From the NCBI RefSeq assembly GCF_003046545.1, contig NZ_QAAA01000020.1, positions 1 to 44,583 of the forward strand: a DNA stretch of 44,583 bases, written 5' to 3'. The DNA is from Rhodovulum imhoffii (GTDB lineage: Bacteria; Pseudomonadota; Alphaproteobacteria; Rhodobacterales; Rhodobacteraceae). Under the pieces are notes generated by a model. That model saw only the letters and a program-made list of their open reading frames with translations. It was not told where the DNA came from and did no database searches. A program made the position numbers and the translations under genes. Shown in pieces: positions 36,929-44,583 of this stretch. Position 1 is the first letter of the stretch. The number at the start of each line of letters is the position of its first letter.

Positions 36929-39111
36929 CCAGCGTGGTGCGTCCCCGTCCGGCGGCATGCCCGGCCTGTGCCGTTGCGCCTGCCGCCGAGGAGATGGCCG
37001 GGGCCGCGCCCGGGGAGGCCCCGATTTTTCTGTCTTTGCCGACGATTCACTGTGCCGGGTGTATATCGGCGGTGGAACGCGGTCTTCACGCGACCCGGGG
37101 TGTGCGCGAGGCGCGGGTAAATCTGACGCTCAAGCGTGTCGCGGTGGCGGCCGATCCGGATGTGAGCGCCGAGGACCTTGTGCGGGTTCTGGACGGGCTG
37201 GGATACGAGGCCCATGAGCTCGACCCCGGCGTGATCGCGGCCACCGCCACCGACAAGGCAGGGCGGGACATCCTGATGCGCATTGCCGTATCGGGATTTG
37301 CGATGATGAACGTCATGCTGCTGTCCGTAGCCGTTTGGTCCGGGGCGACAGATGCCACGCGCGACATGTTCCACTGGATTTCGGCGGCTATTGCCCTGCC
37401 GACCATCGCCTTTGCGGCACAGCCCTTTTTCCGCAATGCACTGACCGCGCTGAGGGCCGGGCGGCTGAACATGGATGTCCCGATCTCGCTGGCGATCTTG
37501 CTGGCGGCGGGGATGTCGCTTTACGAAACCGCGCAGCACGGGCCGCATGCCTATTTCGATGCGGCCTTGTCGCTGACCTTTTTTTTGCTGTCCGGCCGTT
37601 ACCTCGACCACCGTACCCGCGCTGTGGCGCGCTCGGCGGCGGAGGAACTGGCGGCGCTGGAGGTGCCCCGTGCCCTGCGCCTGACCGCGACGGGCGAGGA
37701 AACCGTGCCTGTCGCCCGGATTGCAGTGGGCGACCGGGTGCTGGTGAAGCCCGGCGCGCGGGTGCCGGTGGACGGTGTCGTGGCAGAGGGGCAAAGCGAG
37801 ATCGACCGTTCGCTCCTGACCGGGGAAAGCCTGCCGGCCTATGCCGGGCCGGGCGATGCCCTGTGTGCGGGGGAGGTCAACCTTACCGGCCCGCTGACGG
37901 TCACCGTTACCGCCGCGGGTCGGGACAGTTCGCTGCATCGCATGGCGGACCTCGTCGCCGTGGCGGAAAGTTCGAAGAACCGCTATACTTCTCTGGCCGA
38001 CCGGGCGGCGCGCATTTACGCGCCCGGCGTGCATCTGCTGGCACTTTTCGCCTTTGCTGCCTGGCTGTGGATCTCAGGTGGCGATGTGCGGCTGTCTCTC
38101 AACATTGCCGTGGCCGTTCTGATCATTACCTGTCCCTGCGCACTGGGCCTTGCGGTGCCGGCAGTCACGACCGCAGCATCCGGGCGCCTTTTCAGGCGCG
38201 GAATGCTGATCAAGGATGGCACCGCGCTGGAGCGGCTGGCCGAGGTCGACACGGTCGTATTCGACAAGACCGGGACCTTGACCCTCGGCAGCCCGGAGCC
38301 CACGAATATCGGCGAACATCCTCGCCGTGACCTCGAAATCGCTCTGGCAATGGCGGCGCAATCCGGACACCCGCTGGCCCGTGCCCTGGCCGGGGCTGCC
38401 CGCAAGGCCGGTATCAGGCCCGCGCGGGTAAGCGACCTGCAAGAGGTTCCGGGTTACGGCGTGCAGGGCCGCCTGGGCGGGGAGGAGATCCGCTTTGGCC
38501 GTGCCGCGTGGATGGGGGCGGAGCCCGGCCCGGAGACCGCGACGTGGCTGCGCGTCGGGGCTGCCGCTCCGGTCGAGTTTACCTTCGCCGACCGTCTGCG
38601 CCCCGGCGCGGAGCAAGCTGTGGCAAAGCTCAAGGCGCAGGGAATGACGATCCGTTTGCTGTCCGGAGATGCGCCGGGGCCGGTGGCCGGGCTGGCCGCG
38701 CGGTTGGGGATCGACGACTGGCAGGCCGAGGCCCTGCCTGCCGGCAAAGCCGCCACCGTTCAGGCGATATCCGACAGCGGGGCGCGGGTTCTGATGGTGG
38801 GGGATGGGCTGAACGATACCGCCGCGCTGGCTGCCGCGCATGTGTCCGTCTCACCGGCGACGGCACTGGATGCCGCACGGGTGGCATCCGATATCGTGTT
38901 GCTGGGGAAAGACCTGGAGCCGTTGGCCGAAGCGGTCACGACCGCCCGGAAGGCCACCCGCCGTATCCGTGAAAACTTTGCAATTTCGGCAATTTACAAC
39001 CTTGTTGCCGTGCCGGTCGCTCTGATCGGGCTGGCCACGCCGCTGGCCGCTGCGCTGGCGATGTCGGCCTCATCGATCACGGTGTCGCTGAATGCGCTCA
39101 GACTGAGGTGA
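36925..39111 (+). CDS. ccoI: Copper-transporting P1B ATPase CcoI (FixI type)
   Basis: 728 residues. Exports copper for cbb3 maturation. It has an N-terminal CPAC motif, a heavy-metal domain with HCAGC near residue 41, six to eight membrane helices, TGES in the actuator domain, the ion-binding CPC (ITCPCALGLAVP), phosphorylation site DKTGTLT and the hinge GDGLNDTAAL. All catalytic motifs are intact. The start is GTG 36925, overlapping ccoH. ccoS follows 4 bases after the stop. Confidence 0.96.
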   Translation: MTSVVRPRPAACPACAVAPAAEEMAGAAPGEAPIFLSLPTIHCAGCISAVERGLHATRGVREARVNLTLKRVAVAADPDVSAEDLVRVLDGLGYEAHELDPGVIAATATDKAGRDILMRIAVSGFAMMNVMLLSVAVWSGATDATRDMFHWISAAIALPTIAFAAQPFFRNALTALRAGRLNMDVPISLAILLAAGMSLYETAQHGPHAYFDAALSLTFFLLSGRYLDHRTRAVARSAAEELAALEVPRALRLTATGEETVPVARIAVGDRVLVKPGARVPVDGVVAEGQSEIDRSLLTGESLPAYAGPGDALCAGEVNLTGPLTVTVTAAGRDSSLHRMADLVAVAESSKNRYTSLADRAARIYAPGVHLLALFAFAAWLWISGGDVRLSLNIAVAVLIITCPCALGLAVPAVTTAASGRLFRRGMLIKDGTALERLAEVDTVVFDKTGTLTLGSPEPTNIGEHPRRDLEIALAMAAQSGHPLARALAGAARKAGIRPARVSDLQEVPGYGVQGRLGGEEIRFGRAAWMGAEPGPETATWLRVGAAAPVEFTFADRLRPGAEQAVAKLKAQGMTIRLLSGDAPGPVAGLAARLGIDDWQAEALPAGKAATVQAISDSGARVLMVGDGLNDTAALAAAHVSVSPATALDAARVASDIVLLGKDLEPLAEAVTTARKATRRIRENFAISAIYNLVAVPVALIGLATPLAAALAMSASSITVSLNALRLR

Positions 39112-39115
39112 CGAG

Positions 39116-39274
39116 ATGGAGATGCTGGTTTATCTGATTCCGATCTCTCTGTTTCTTGGCGGGCTGGGTCTGGCGGCTTTTTTCTGGGCCCTCAGGAGCC
39201 GCCAGTTCGATGATCCGGAGGGCGATGCGAACCGTATCCTCACCACCGATTGGGACGACCACCCAAAGCCCTGA
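39116..39274 (+). CDS. ccoS: cbb3 oxidase maturation protein CcoS
   Basis: 52 residues: an N-terminal membrane helix (VYLIPISLFLGGLGLAAFFW) followed by ALRSRQFDDPEGDANRIL, which is the CcoS signature. It is needed for cofactor insertion into cbb3. The ATG is 4 bases after the ccoI stop. It ends 3 bases before the converging carboxypeptidase gene, with no terminator hairpin between. Confidence 0.93.
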   Translation: MEMLVYLIPISLFLGGLGLAAFFWALRSRQFDDPEGDANRILTTDWDDHPKP

Positions 39275-39277
39275 TTT

Positions 39278-40801
39278 TCAGGACGGGCTGAGCAGGTTGC
39301 ACCTTTCCCCGCGGGCCTTGAGACGGTTGCAGGCTTGCTGGGCCTCGCCCTCGGTCATGCCGACGAAGTTCGCCTCAAATCCGCGGGGGTTTTGAACGAC
39401 CTTGCGCAGCGCCTGATCCAGCGTGCCGATCTCGCTGAGCGCGGTTTGAAGGAGAACCCGTTCCGCCTTGTAGCGAGAGGTGTAACGACCCACGTTTATA
39501 CCCCAATGGCGCCCGCTGGATGAGGACAGGCGGGTGACGATCTCTTGTCCGGTATCGACTGCACCGGCCTGGTGTACGGGCGTCGCTTCCGCCAGTCTTT
39601 CCGCTTCCGGCCTGGGGCGCGGCGCGATGCGTGTGACGGGGGCGGTTTGCGGGGGGGCGGAAGGCTTTGTCCGGACTTCCGTGGATTCCGGGGGGGCGGT
39701 TTCGGCAACTGGCAAAGCCGCTGCCGGGCGCGGCGCCGGGGGTGTTGCCGCAAGGTTTGCGAGGGTCATCCTGGCCTGTGTATCCGCCACCGCACGGCTG
39801 GCGCCTTCGGCAATCGAGGCAAGCAGCGTTTCCGGCAGGTGTTCCTCCACCCGCGTTGGTCGGGGCGATGGCCGGGGCGATGGCCGGGGCGAGCGGCCCA
39901 CGGCCGCGACGATCTTCGGAGCCGCCGCCGCCGCGACCCGGCCATAGGCCGGCCGGGCGGGCTTGCGGAGTGCGACACGGCTGGGCGCGCGGCTGAATCC
40001 CATGTCCAGAAGTTCGGCTACGCGGGCATTGCGGGTAACGGTGGAGCGTCCGCCGAATACCGTTGCGATGATACGTTCGTTGCCCCGTTCCGCGGAGGCG
40101 ACGAGATTGAAGCCTGCGGCCTGAGTATACCCGGTCTTGATGCCGTCCGCGCCGCGGTAGCTGCTGAGCAGGCGACGGTTGGTATTGTTGACCGTACGCA
40201 CGCCGGCATCGGTCTTGATGCGGGAGAACAGGTTGTAATAGTCCGGGTAATCGTAAAACAGGTGTCGGCCCAAAGTGGTCATGTCGCGTGCAGTGGACAG
40301 GTGACCCGATTGTGTCAGGCCATGGGGGTTCTTGAAGGTGGTACGATCCATGCCCAGGGCCCGGGCGGTCCGGTTCATACGACGGACGAACGCGGCTTCG
40401 CTGCCGCTGATGGCTTCGGCAATGGCGGTGGCGGCGTCATTGGCCGACTTCACGGCCGCCGCGCGGATAAGGTAGCGCAGCTTGATGCGTTGCCCGGCGC
40501 GCAGGCCCAGTTTCGAAGGCGGCTTTGACGCGGCATAGGAAGAAATCTTCACGGTGTCGTTCAGGGAAATTTCACCATGTTCCACCGCTTCGAAGGCGAT
40601 GTAGAGCGTCATCATCTTGGTCAGGGAGGCCGGGTGCAGCCGGGTATCGGCGTTGCGCGCATGCAGGACCTTCCCGTCGCGCGCGTCGATCACCACGGCG
40701 GCGTAGGGGGCCGCGCCGGCCATCGGGATCCAAACGGGAGACACCGCGCCAAGTACGGCGCACAACATGACGTAACGGAAAGCCCGCCCGATGCGTTCCA
40801 T
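39278..40801 (-). CDS. D-alanyl-D-alanine carboxypeptidase with C-terminal SPOR domain
   Basis: 507 residues. A periplasmic S11 serine peptidase that trims pentapeptide stems in peptidoglycan. After a signal peptide ending near AGAAPYAAVV it has the catalytic triad of motifs: S59-L-T-K62, SAN and KTGYT. The second half is a long Pro/Ala/Arg-rich linker (with repeated SPRP) leading to a SPOR-like domain (about the last 80 residues, WGINVGRYTSRYKAERVL onward), which binds denuded glycan at the division site. The start at 40801 gives the basic signal-peptide N-terminus. The linker contains a 12-bp tandem repeat. Confidence 0.9.
   Translation of the reverse strand: MERIGRAFRYVMLCAVLGAVSPVWIPMAGAAPYAAVVIDARDGKVLHARNADTRLHPASLTKMMTLYIAFEAVEHGEISLNDTVKISSYAASKPPSKLGLRAGQRIKLRYLIRAAAVKSANDAATAIAEAISGSEAAFVRRMNRTARALGMDRTTFKNPHGLTQSGHLSTARDMTTLGRHLFYDYPDYYNLFSRIKTDAGVRTVNNTNRRLLSSYRGADGIKTGYTQAAGFNLVASAERGNERIIATVFGGRSTVTRNARVAELLDMGFSRAPSRVALRKPARPAYGRVAAAAAPKIVAAVGRSPRPSPRPSPRPTRVEEHLPETLLASIAEGASRAVADTQARMTLANLAATPPAPRPAAALPVAETAPPESTEVRTKPSAPPQTAPVTRIAPRPRPEAERLAEATPVHQAGAVDTGQEIVTRLSSSSGRHWGINVGRYTSRYKAERVLLQTALSEIGTLDQALRKVVQNPRGFEANFVGMTEGEAQQACNRLKARGERCNLLSPS
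39861..39892. repeat. 12-bp tandem repeat in the carboxypeptidase linker
   Basis: CGGGGCGATGGC occurs twice in full (39861-39872, 39873-39884) and once as its first 8 bases. It encodes the SPRP repeats between the catalytic and SPOR domains and could vary in copy number without changing frame. Confidence 0.85.
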
Positions 40802-40967
40802 GATTTCTGCCTTTTCCTGCCTCAAGCCGCCGGTATTTTTATAATGGCGGTCTCTGATGATCCTAACACAGTGTACACGCCCTTAAAACATCTTATTTTC
40901 AAGGGCTTTTGGGCGGTTTTTCAGGTGGGCACATCTTGGGGTAAGGGGGGTGTGGCGACACCAGATA

Positions 40968-41669
40968 TCAACAAAGCCGGTCAATCAGCGTGGGTAGCGT
41001 GGCAAGGTCGGGCAGTTCCCGAAACCGGGCGTGGCCCGTGGGCGGTGCGGATTTTTCAAGATCCCAGGTCAGGGTATGGGGGATGAACACACCCCATGCG
41101 CCGGCCTCGATCGCCGGCAGCACGTCCGAGCGTATGGAGTTGCCCACCATCATCGCCTGTTGCGGGCCCTCACCGTGACGGGTGAAGATTTCGACATAGC
41201 GCGGTGCTGTTTTGTCGGAGACGATTTCGACCCCGTGGAACAGATCTCCCAGACCCGACTGGGCCAGTTTGCGCTCCTGGTCCAGCAGGTCCCCCTTGGT
41301 GATGAGAAGAATGCGATAGCGGGGTGCCAGCGCCTCCACAGCCTCGCGCGCATGGGGAAGCAGTTCGATCGGATGGCTCAGCATTTCCTGCCCGGCGCGC
41401 AACAGTTCGTGGATCACCGCGGCCGAAACCCGCTCCCCGGTGACCTCGATGGCGGTTTCGATCATCGACAGCATGAAGCCCTTGATGCCAAACCCGTAAT
41501 GGCCAAGGTTGCGCCGCTCGGCCTCCAGCAGACGGGCGTGCAGGTGATCGCGATCGGTATAGTCGGCCAGCAGGTCTGCGAATCTGTCCTGCGTCAGGCG
41601 GAAGAACTGTTCGTTTTGCCAGAGCGTGTCATCCGCGTCGAAGGCGATCGTGGTCAAAGGGGGCGACAT
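40968..41669 (-). CDS. HAD-superfamily hydrolase
   Basis: 233 residues. Motif [13 protein letters not shown], motif II LLITKGD, a lysine in VSDKTAPRY and motif [26 protein letters not shown] are present, so a phosphatase activity (possibly on nucleotides or sugar phosphates) is likely. A helical cap lies between motifs I and II. The ATG at 41669 gives [14 protein letters not shown]; an extension to 41699 is less likely. It is divergent from clpS across about 110 bases and lies upstream of, and in line with, the carboxypeptidase gene. Confidence 0.83.
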   Translation of the reverse strand: MSPPLTTIAFDADDTLWQNEQFFRLTQDRFADLLADYTDRDHLHARLLEAERRNLGHYGFGIKGFMLSMIETAIEVTGERVSAAVIHELLRAGQEMLSHPIELLPHAREAVEALAPRYRILLITKGDLLDQERKLAQSGLGDLFHGVEIVSDKTAPRYVEIFTRHGEGPQQAMMVGNSIRSDVLPAIEAGAWGVFIPHTLTWDLEKSAPPTGHARFRELPDLATLPTLIDRLC

Positions 41670-41777
41670 TCGTTCCTCATAACAGCGTATCGGACACACC
41701 AGACCTTTTCACGGTCCGCCCGCCGAATATATAAGGAGTCAAATCCAGCAGACGAGAAAATTCCCGAGAGGCCCGCT

Positions 41778-42119
41778 TTGACCCTTGCGCCCCACCTTAT
41801 GACCGGCCGAGAGGGCAAGCCAGACGACCAAACCGGCGTCATCACCAAAACGCGCCCCAAAACTCAACGTCCGCCGCTTTACAAGGTCTTGCTGCTCAAT
41901 GACGATTACACCCCGATGGAGTTCGTCGTGCATGTGCTGGAGCGGTTCTTCGGCATGACTCATGCGCAGGCATTCGAAGTGATGCTGACCGTTCACAAGA
42001 AAGGTGTCGCCGTGGTGGGTGTGTTTCCTTTCGAGGTGGCGGAAACCAAGGTTGCACAGGTGATGGATTTCGCCCGCCGCCATCAGCATCCGTTGCAATG
42101 CACTATGGAAAAGGAGTAG
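41778..42119 (+). CDS. clpS: ClpS, adaptor for ClpA in the N-end rule pathway
   Basis: About 113 residues. Delivers N-degron proteins to ClpAP. The conserved core is complete: [24 protein letters not shown], then [15 protein letters not shown] and [10 protein letters not shown]. The N-terminal tail is extended and charged. The start is uncertain: TTG 41778 has GAGAGG six bases upstream and is preferred; ATG 41799 lacks a ribosome site. clpA is not adjacent. The RsmC-like gene follows 12 bases later. Confidence 0.93.
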   Translation: MTLAPHLMTGREGKPDDQTGVITKTRPKTQRPPLYKVLLLNDDYTPMEFVVHVLERFFGMTHAQAFEVMLTVHKKGVAVVGVFPFEVAETKVAQVMDFARRHQHPLQCTMEKE

Positions 42120-42131
42120 GCGCAGCCCCGC

Positions 42132-43127
42132 ATGCGACGCTCAAGACTTTCCCACGCGCTGGCGGATGGTGCGGTTTCGCTGCCCGATGCTGGCGATATC
42201 GCCGTGATCGGCGCGCCTGCCGGGGCGGATCTTTCGGATCTGCCGAAGGCACGGGTGCGGCTGGTACAGGGCGCGCGCCCCGACCATGACGCCTGGGCAG
42301 CACAAGGGTTTGACGTATCGCCCGCTCTGCCCGAAAGCGCGGGTGCGGCGGTGGTCTTCGTGCCGCGGGCCAAGGATCTGGCGCGCGCCCGCGTGGCGCA
42401 GGCCGTGGTCCTGACCGGCGGTGGCCCGGTGATCGTGAACGGGCAGAAAACCGACGGGGTGGACAGTTTGTTCAAGGCCCTGCGGGCACGGGGCACGGTC
42501 AGTGCCGCCGTGGCGCAGGAACATGGTAAATGCTTTGCCTTTTCCGCCACTCCCGAAGCCCTCGCAGACTGGTTGCCTGTACGGCGCACTGTCGCGGGCG
42601 GATTTGTTACCGCGCCGGGGGTATTCTCCGCCGATGGACCGGATCGGGCTTCGGCGTTGCTGGCCGATTCCGTGGGGCGTCTTTCGGGGCGGGTGGCGGA
42701 TCTCGGCGCGGGGTGGGGCTACCTCGCGGCCCGGGTGCTGGAGGCGCAGCCCGCCATCACCGCGCTGGATTTGGTGGAGGCCGATTTCGATGCCCTTTCC
42801 TGTGCCCGCGACAACGTGAAAGATCCGCGCGCCGCCTTCCACTGGGCCGATGTCTCCCGTTTTGATGGCCTTGGGTGCAACGCGGTGCTGACCAATCCGC
42901 CGTTTCATGCCGGGCGCGCCGCCGACCCGTCCCTGGGGGTGGCATTTCTCAGAACTGCCGCGCGGCTTCTTGTCCCTTCCGGTCAGCTTTGGCTGGTGGC
43001 GAACCGACACCTGCCCTATGAACGCGACCTTGCGGCGCAGTTCCAAACCGTCAGCGAGGAAGGCGGCGATTCAGGTTTCAAGGTCCTGCTCGCGCAGCGG
43101 CCCAAAACCGTTCGCCGCGGGCGTTGA
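42132..43127 (+). CDS. rsmC: RsmC-like class I SAM methyltransferase (16S rRNA G1207)
   Basis: 331 residues. A degenerate N-terminal methyltransferase-like half is followed by the catalytic half: PGVFSADGPDRASALL, the SAM loop VADLGAGWGYLAARVL and the NPPF motif (LTNPPFHAGRA) that marks N2-guanine methyltransferases. This duplicated layout is typical of RsmC, which methylates G1207 of 16S rRNA. The related RlmG family is an alternative. It is 12 bases after clpS and likely cotranscribed. Confidence 0.8.
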   Translation: MRRSRLSHALADGAVSLPDAGDIAVIGAPAGADLSDLPKARVRLVQGARPDHDAWAAQGFDVSPALPESAGAAVVFVPRAKDLARARVAQAVVLTGGGPVIVNGQKTDGVDSLFKALRARGTVSAAVAQEHGKCFAFSATPEALADWLPVRRTVAGGFVTAPGVFSADGPDRASALLADSVGRLSGRVADLGAGWGYLAARVLEAQPAITALDLVEADFDALSCARDNVKDPRAAFHWADVSRFDGLGCNAVLTNPPFHAGRAADPSLGVAFLRTAARLLVPSGQLWLVANRHLPYERDLAAQFQTVSEEGGDSGFKVLLAQRPKTVRRGR

Positions 43128-43166
43128 AGCCGCATAAGCTGCAAACCAACAGCAAGGAGCACAGCG

Positions 43167-43979
43167 ATGACCTTCTCGATAGCCGGCAAGACCGCGATCG
43201 TCACCGGCGCGGCCAACGGGGTGGGGCTTGCCATTGCGCGGCACTTCGCGGCCCAGGGCGCGAATGTGATGTTTGCGGATATGGACGAGACGCGGCTTGT
43301 CGACGAGTTGGGCAAGGAGGCGGAGGCCGAGGGCAATGCCCGCTACTTCGCCGGGGATTTGCGGGAGCGACTGGCCGTGGCGAACCTGCTGTCGGCGACG
43401 CTGGATGCGTTTGAACGGATCGACATCCTCGTCAATGCCAGTCGTCAGCTTGCCCCGTCCGACCCTTTGGATCCGGATGGCGACTCGGTGGAAATGCTGC
43501 TTCAGCAAAATCTGATGGCCAGCTTGCGCCTGAGCCAATGCGTCGCCAGGCGGATGATCAAGCAGGCCGACGAGGACAAGCCCGATGAGGGCGGTTGTGC
43601 CGGAGCCATCGTGAACCTGTCATCCATTGCGGCGCGGCGAACGCACCCGGCCCTGCTGGGCTATTCGGTTTCCACCGCCGCGCTGGATCAGATGACGCGG
43701 TCGTTGGCGGTCGCACTGGCGCCGCACCGGATTCGTGTAAATGCGGTGGCGTTTGGCTCTGTCCTGTCGGCCAGCCTCAAGGAAATTCTTCAGGACAACA
43801 CCGAATACCGCAACGACATCCGGAACCACACCCCGCTTGGCCGCATCGCGCGCCCGGACGAGGTTGCAGAGGCGGTGCAGTTCCTTGCCTCGGACGGGGC
43901 ACAGTTCATGACCGGGCAAATCATGACCGTTGATGGTGGGCGCACGCTGCTGGACCCTGTCAGCGCGCCGGCGCACTGA
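43167..43979 (+). CDS. SDR-family oxidoreductase with altered catalytic lysine
   Basis: 270 residues. Classical SDR layout: TGAANGVGLAIARHF (cofactor loop), DIDILVNA-like region (RIDILVNASRQL), VNLSSIAARRTHPALLGYSVST and the C-terminal GRIARPDEVAEAVQFLASDGAQFMTGQIMTVDGG. The catalytic Ser and Tyr are present, but the YxxxK motif reads YSVST, so the lysine is replaced by threonine. The usual NNAG after the fourth strand is also changed to NASR. Activity is therefore doubtful or different. AAGGAG precedes the start. Its end overlaps the converging lipoprotein gene by 20 bases. Confidence 0.85.
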   Translation: MTFSIAGKTAIVTGAANGVGLAIARHFAAQGANVMFADMDETRLVDELGKEAEAEGNARYFAGDLRERLAVANLLSATLDAFERIDILVNASRQLAPSDPLDPDGDSVEMLLQQNLMASLRLSQCVARRMIKQADEDKPDEGGCAGAIVNLSSIAARRTHPALLGYSVSTAALDQMTRSLAVALAPHRIRVNAVAFGSVLSASLKEILQDNTEYRNDIRNHTPLGRIARPDEVAEAVQFLASDGAQFMTGQIMTVDGGRTLLDPVSAPAH

Positions 43980-44376
43980 CAGGGTAGAGCGCCTTGCACT
44001 GATCCAGCGCGCGGACGCTGCGCTGGGCCAGTTCGGCGCGTTTGAGCTTCATTTCCCTGAGCTTGCGGCGTTCGGCCGACAGATCGACGGCAACCGGGCG
44101 CAGCCGGGTGCGCAGTTCGGTACTGTTGCAGAAGGTGGCATAGCGGTGATGGCGGTGGCGGTGGCGGTGCCAGCTGTTGCCATAACACATCCGAAGCCGC
44201 GGGGTGGCATAGGTTTCCCGCTGGAGCCCATAGCCCCGCTGAAGTGTCAGTTCACTTTCCACGATCAGCCTGTCCATGATTGTCAGGTCGCGTACGGCGT
44301 CGCGGTCGCATGCCTGGCGGGGCGTTGCACAGGCCGCAAGAGCGAGAATCAGTCCAAGAAGGGCAAGCCGGGTCAT
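43960..44376 (-). CDS. Hypothetical lipoprotein with His-Arg repeat
   Basis: 138 residues. A short signal peptide ends in the lipobox LALAAC, so the protein is expected to be lipid-anchored in the envelope. The middle holds WHRHRHRHHR, encoded by a GGTGGC-type hexamer repeat near 44150-44170, and four further cysteines lie in the mature part. The C-terminal half is a charged helix (LSAERRKLREMKLKRAEL). No family recognised. GGGGAGGAAC precedes the ATG at 44376. The histidine cluster could bind metal, which is inference only. Confidence 0.75.
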   Translation of the reverse strand: MTRLALLGLILALAACATPRQACDRDAVRDLTIMDRLIVESELTLQRGYGLQRETYATPRLRMCYGNSWHRHRHRHHRYATFCNSTELRTRLRPVAVDLSAERRKLREMKLKRAELAQRSVRALDQCKALYPVSAPAR

Positions 44377-44434
44377 CTGTTCCTCCCCTGGTATCAGGAT
44401 ATCACCGAATGTCCCCCAAGCCAACGTTGCGACC

Positions 44435-44583
44435 GGGACTGTTGCATTAACCGCGCTATTTGGCGGCCTTCCTGCTTTTTGCGGTCGATCATGGCGCGTC
44501 AGTCACCGTTCAAGCATCACCGTTTTCCGCGTGACATCATACTTTGCGCGGTGCGGTGGTATCTGCGCTTCCCGCTGTCCTTC
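44435..44583 (+). mobile_element. Left end of an IS6-family insertion sequence (runs off the window)
   Basis: The IS6-like transposase start at 44491 is preceded by GGGACTGTTGCATTAA at about 44435, resembling the CTGTTGCA-containing inverted-repeat ends of IS6/IS26 elements. The right end and any 8-bp target duplication lie outside the window, so the exact left boundary is approximate. Confidence 0.75.
44491..44583 (+). CDS. IS6-family transposase (5' part only)
   Basis: The first 31 codons are visible. MARQSPFKHHRFPRDIILCA followed by VRWYLRFPLSF is the characteristic N-terminus of IS6-family DDE transposases, just before the helix-turn-helix. The catalytic DDE core is beyond the window edge, so intactness cannot be judged. 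Confidence 0.9.
   Translation, partial: MARQSPFKHHRFPRDIILCAVRWYLRFPLSF

Noticed and set aside
40880-40920. Imperfect GCCCTT/AAGGGC hairpin upstream of the carboxypeptidase as an attenuator
   Set aside because: It lies between two minus-strand genes and fits better as a weak end structure of the HAD gene transcript; no leader peptide or aptamer is recognisable.
44121-44447. ACTGTTGCA shared by the lipoprotein gene and the IS6 end
   Set aside because: A single 9-base match on the same strand without further similarity is likely chance; it does not extend into a second inverted repeat.

Overview
The window is about 44.6 kb of GC-rich DNA that looks like chromosome of an alphaproteobacterium of the order Rhodobacterales (Rhodobacter/Roseobacter relatives). 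The reasons are the gene content and order (petABC; hemN and fnrL divergent; uspA divergent from ccoNOQP followed by ccoGHIS), FnrL-type FNR boxes, and compact operons with 4-bp ATGA/GTGA overlaps. This placement is inferred from recognised families, not from a database search.

Layout. 1-4957 is an accessory-looking stretch between two tRNA genes. It holds the 3' part of an initiator tRNA-Met, two very small ORFs, a Phd/YefM-PemK toxin-antitoxin pair, two metallophosphoesterases flanking a HAD hydrolase, and three small hypothetical genes, one probably broken at its 5' end. tRNA-Lys (4958-5033, minus) ends it. From there core genes follow: dapF-mtaB (lysine/peptidoglycan and tRNA modification), a small protein, petABC (cytochrome bc1), thiBPQ on the minus strand behind a TPP riboswitch, aroC, an EamA transporter, an HU protein, amn, an SDR-like epimerase, the yejABEF peptide ABC transporter with a glycosyltransferase, hemN/fnrL, thiC behind a second TPP riboswitch, uspA, ccoNOQP and ccoGHIS (cbb3 oxidase and its assembly factors), a D,D-carboxypeptidase with a SPOR domain, a HAD hydrolase, clpS, an RsmC-like methyltransferase, an SDR, a His-rich lipoprotein, and the first part of an IS6-family insertion sequence running off the right edge.

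How the genes work together. petABC and ccoNOQP/GHIS form the high-oxygen-affinity respiratory branch (quinol to bc1, cytochrome c, then cbb3). FnrL is the oxygen-sensing Fe-S regulator. One FNR box lies between hemN and fnrL and two lie between uspA and ccoN, so haem synthesis, the oxidase, the stress protein and the regulator itself appear to share one low-oxygen circuit. Thiamine supply is the second circuit: both the uptake operon thiBPQ and the biosynthetic gene thiC carry TPP aptamers, and each leader contains complementary segments able to sequester or release its Shine-Dalgarno sequence.

The most unusual observations are catalytic-residue substitutions in DapF (Ser where the second catalytic Cys is expected) and in the SDR at 43167 (Thr where the YxxxK lysine is expected), long G homopolymers inside coding regions (12 G in dapF, 10 G in the glycosyltransferase), the predicted riboswitch platforms, and the accessory region between the two tRNA genes. 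I found no CRISPR array, prophage or clearly new multi-gene defence system.
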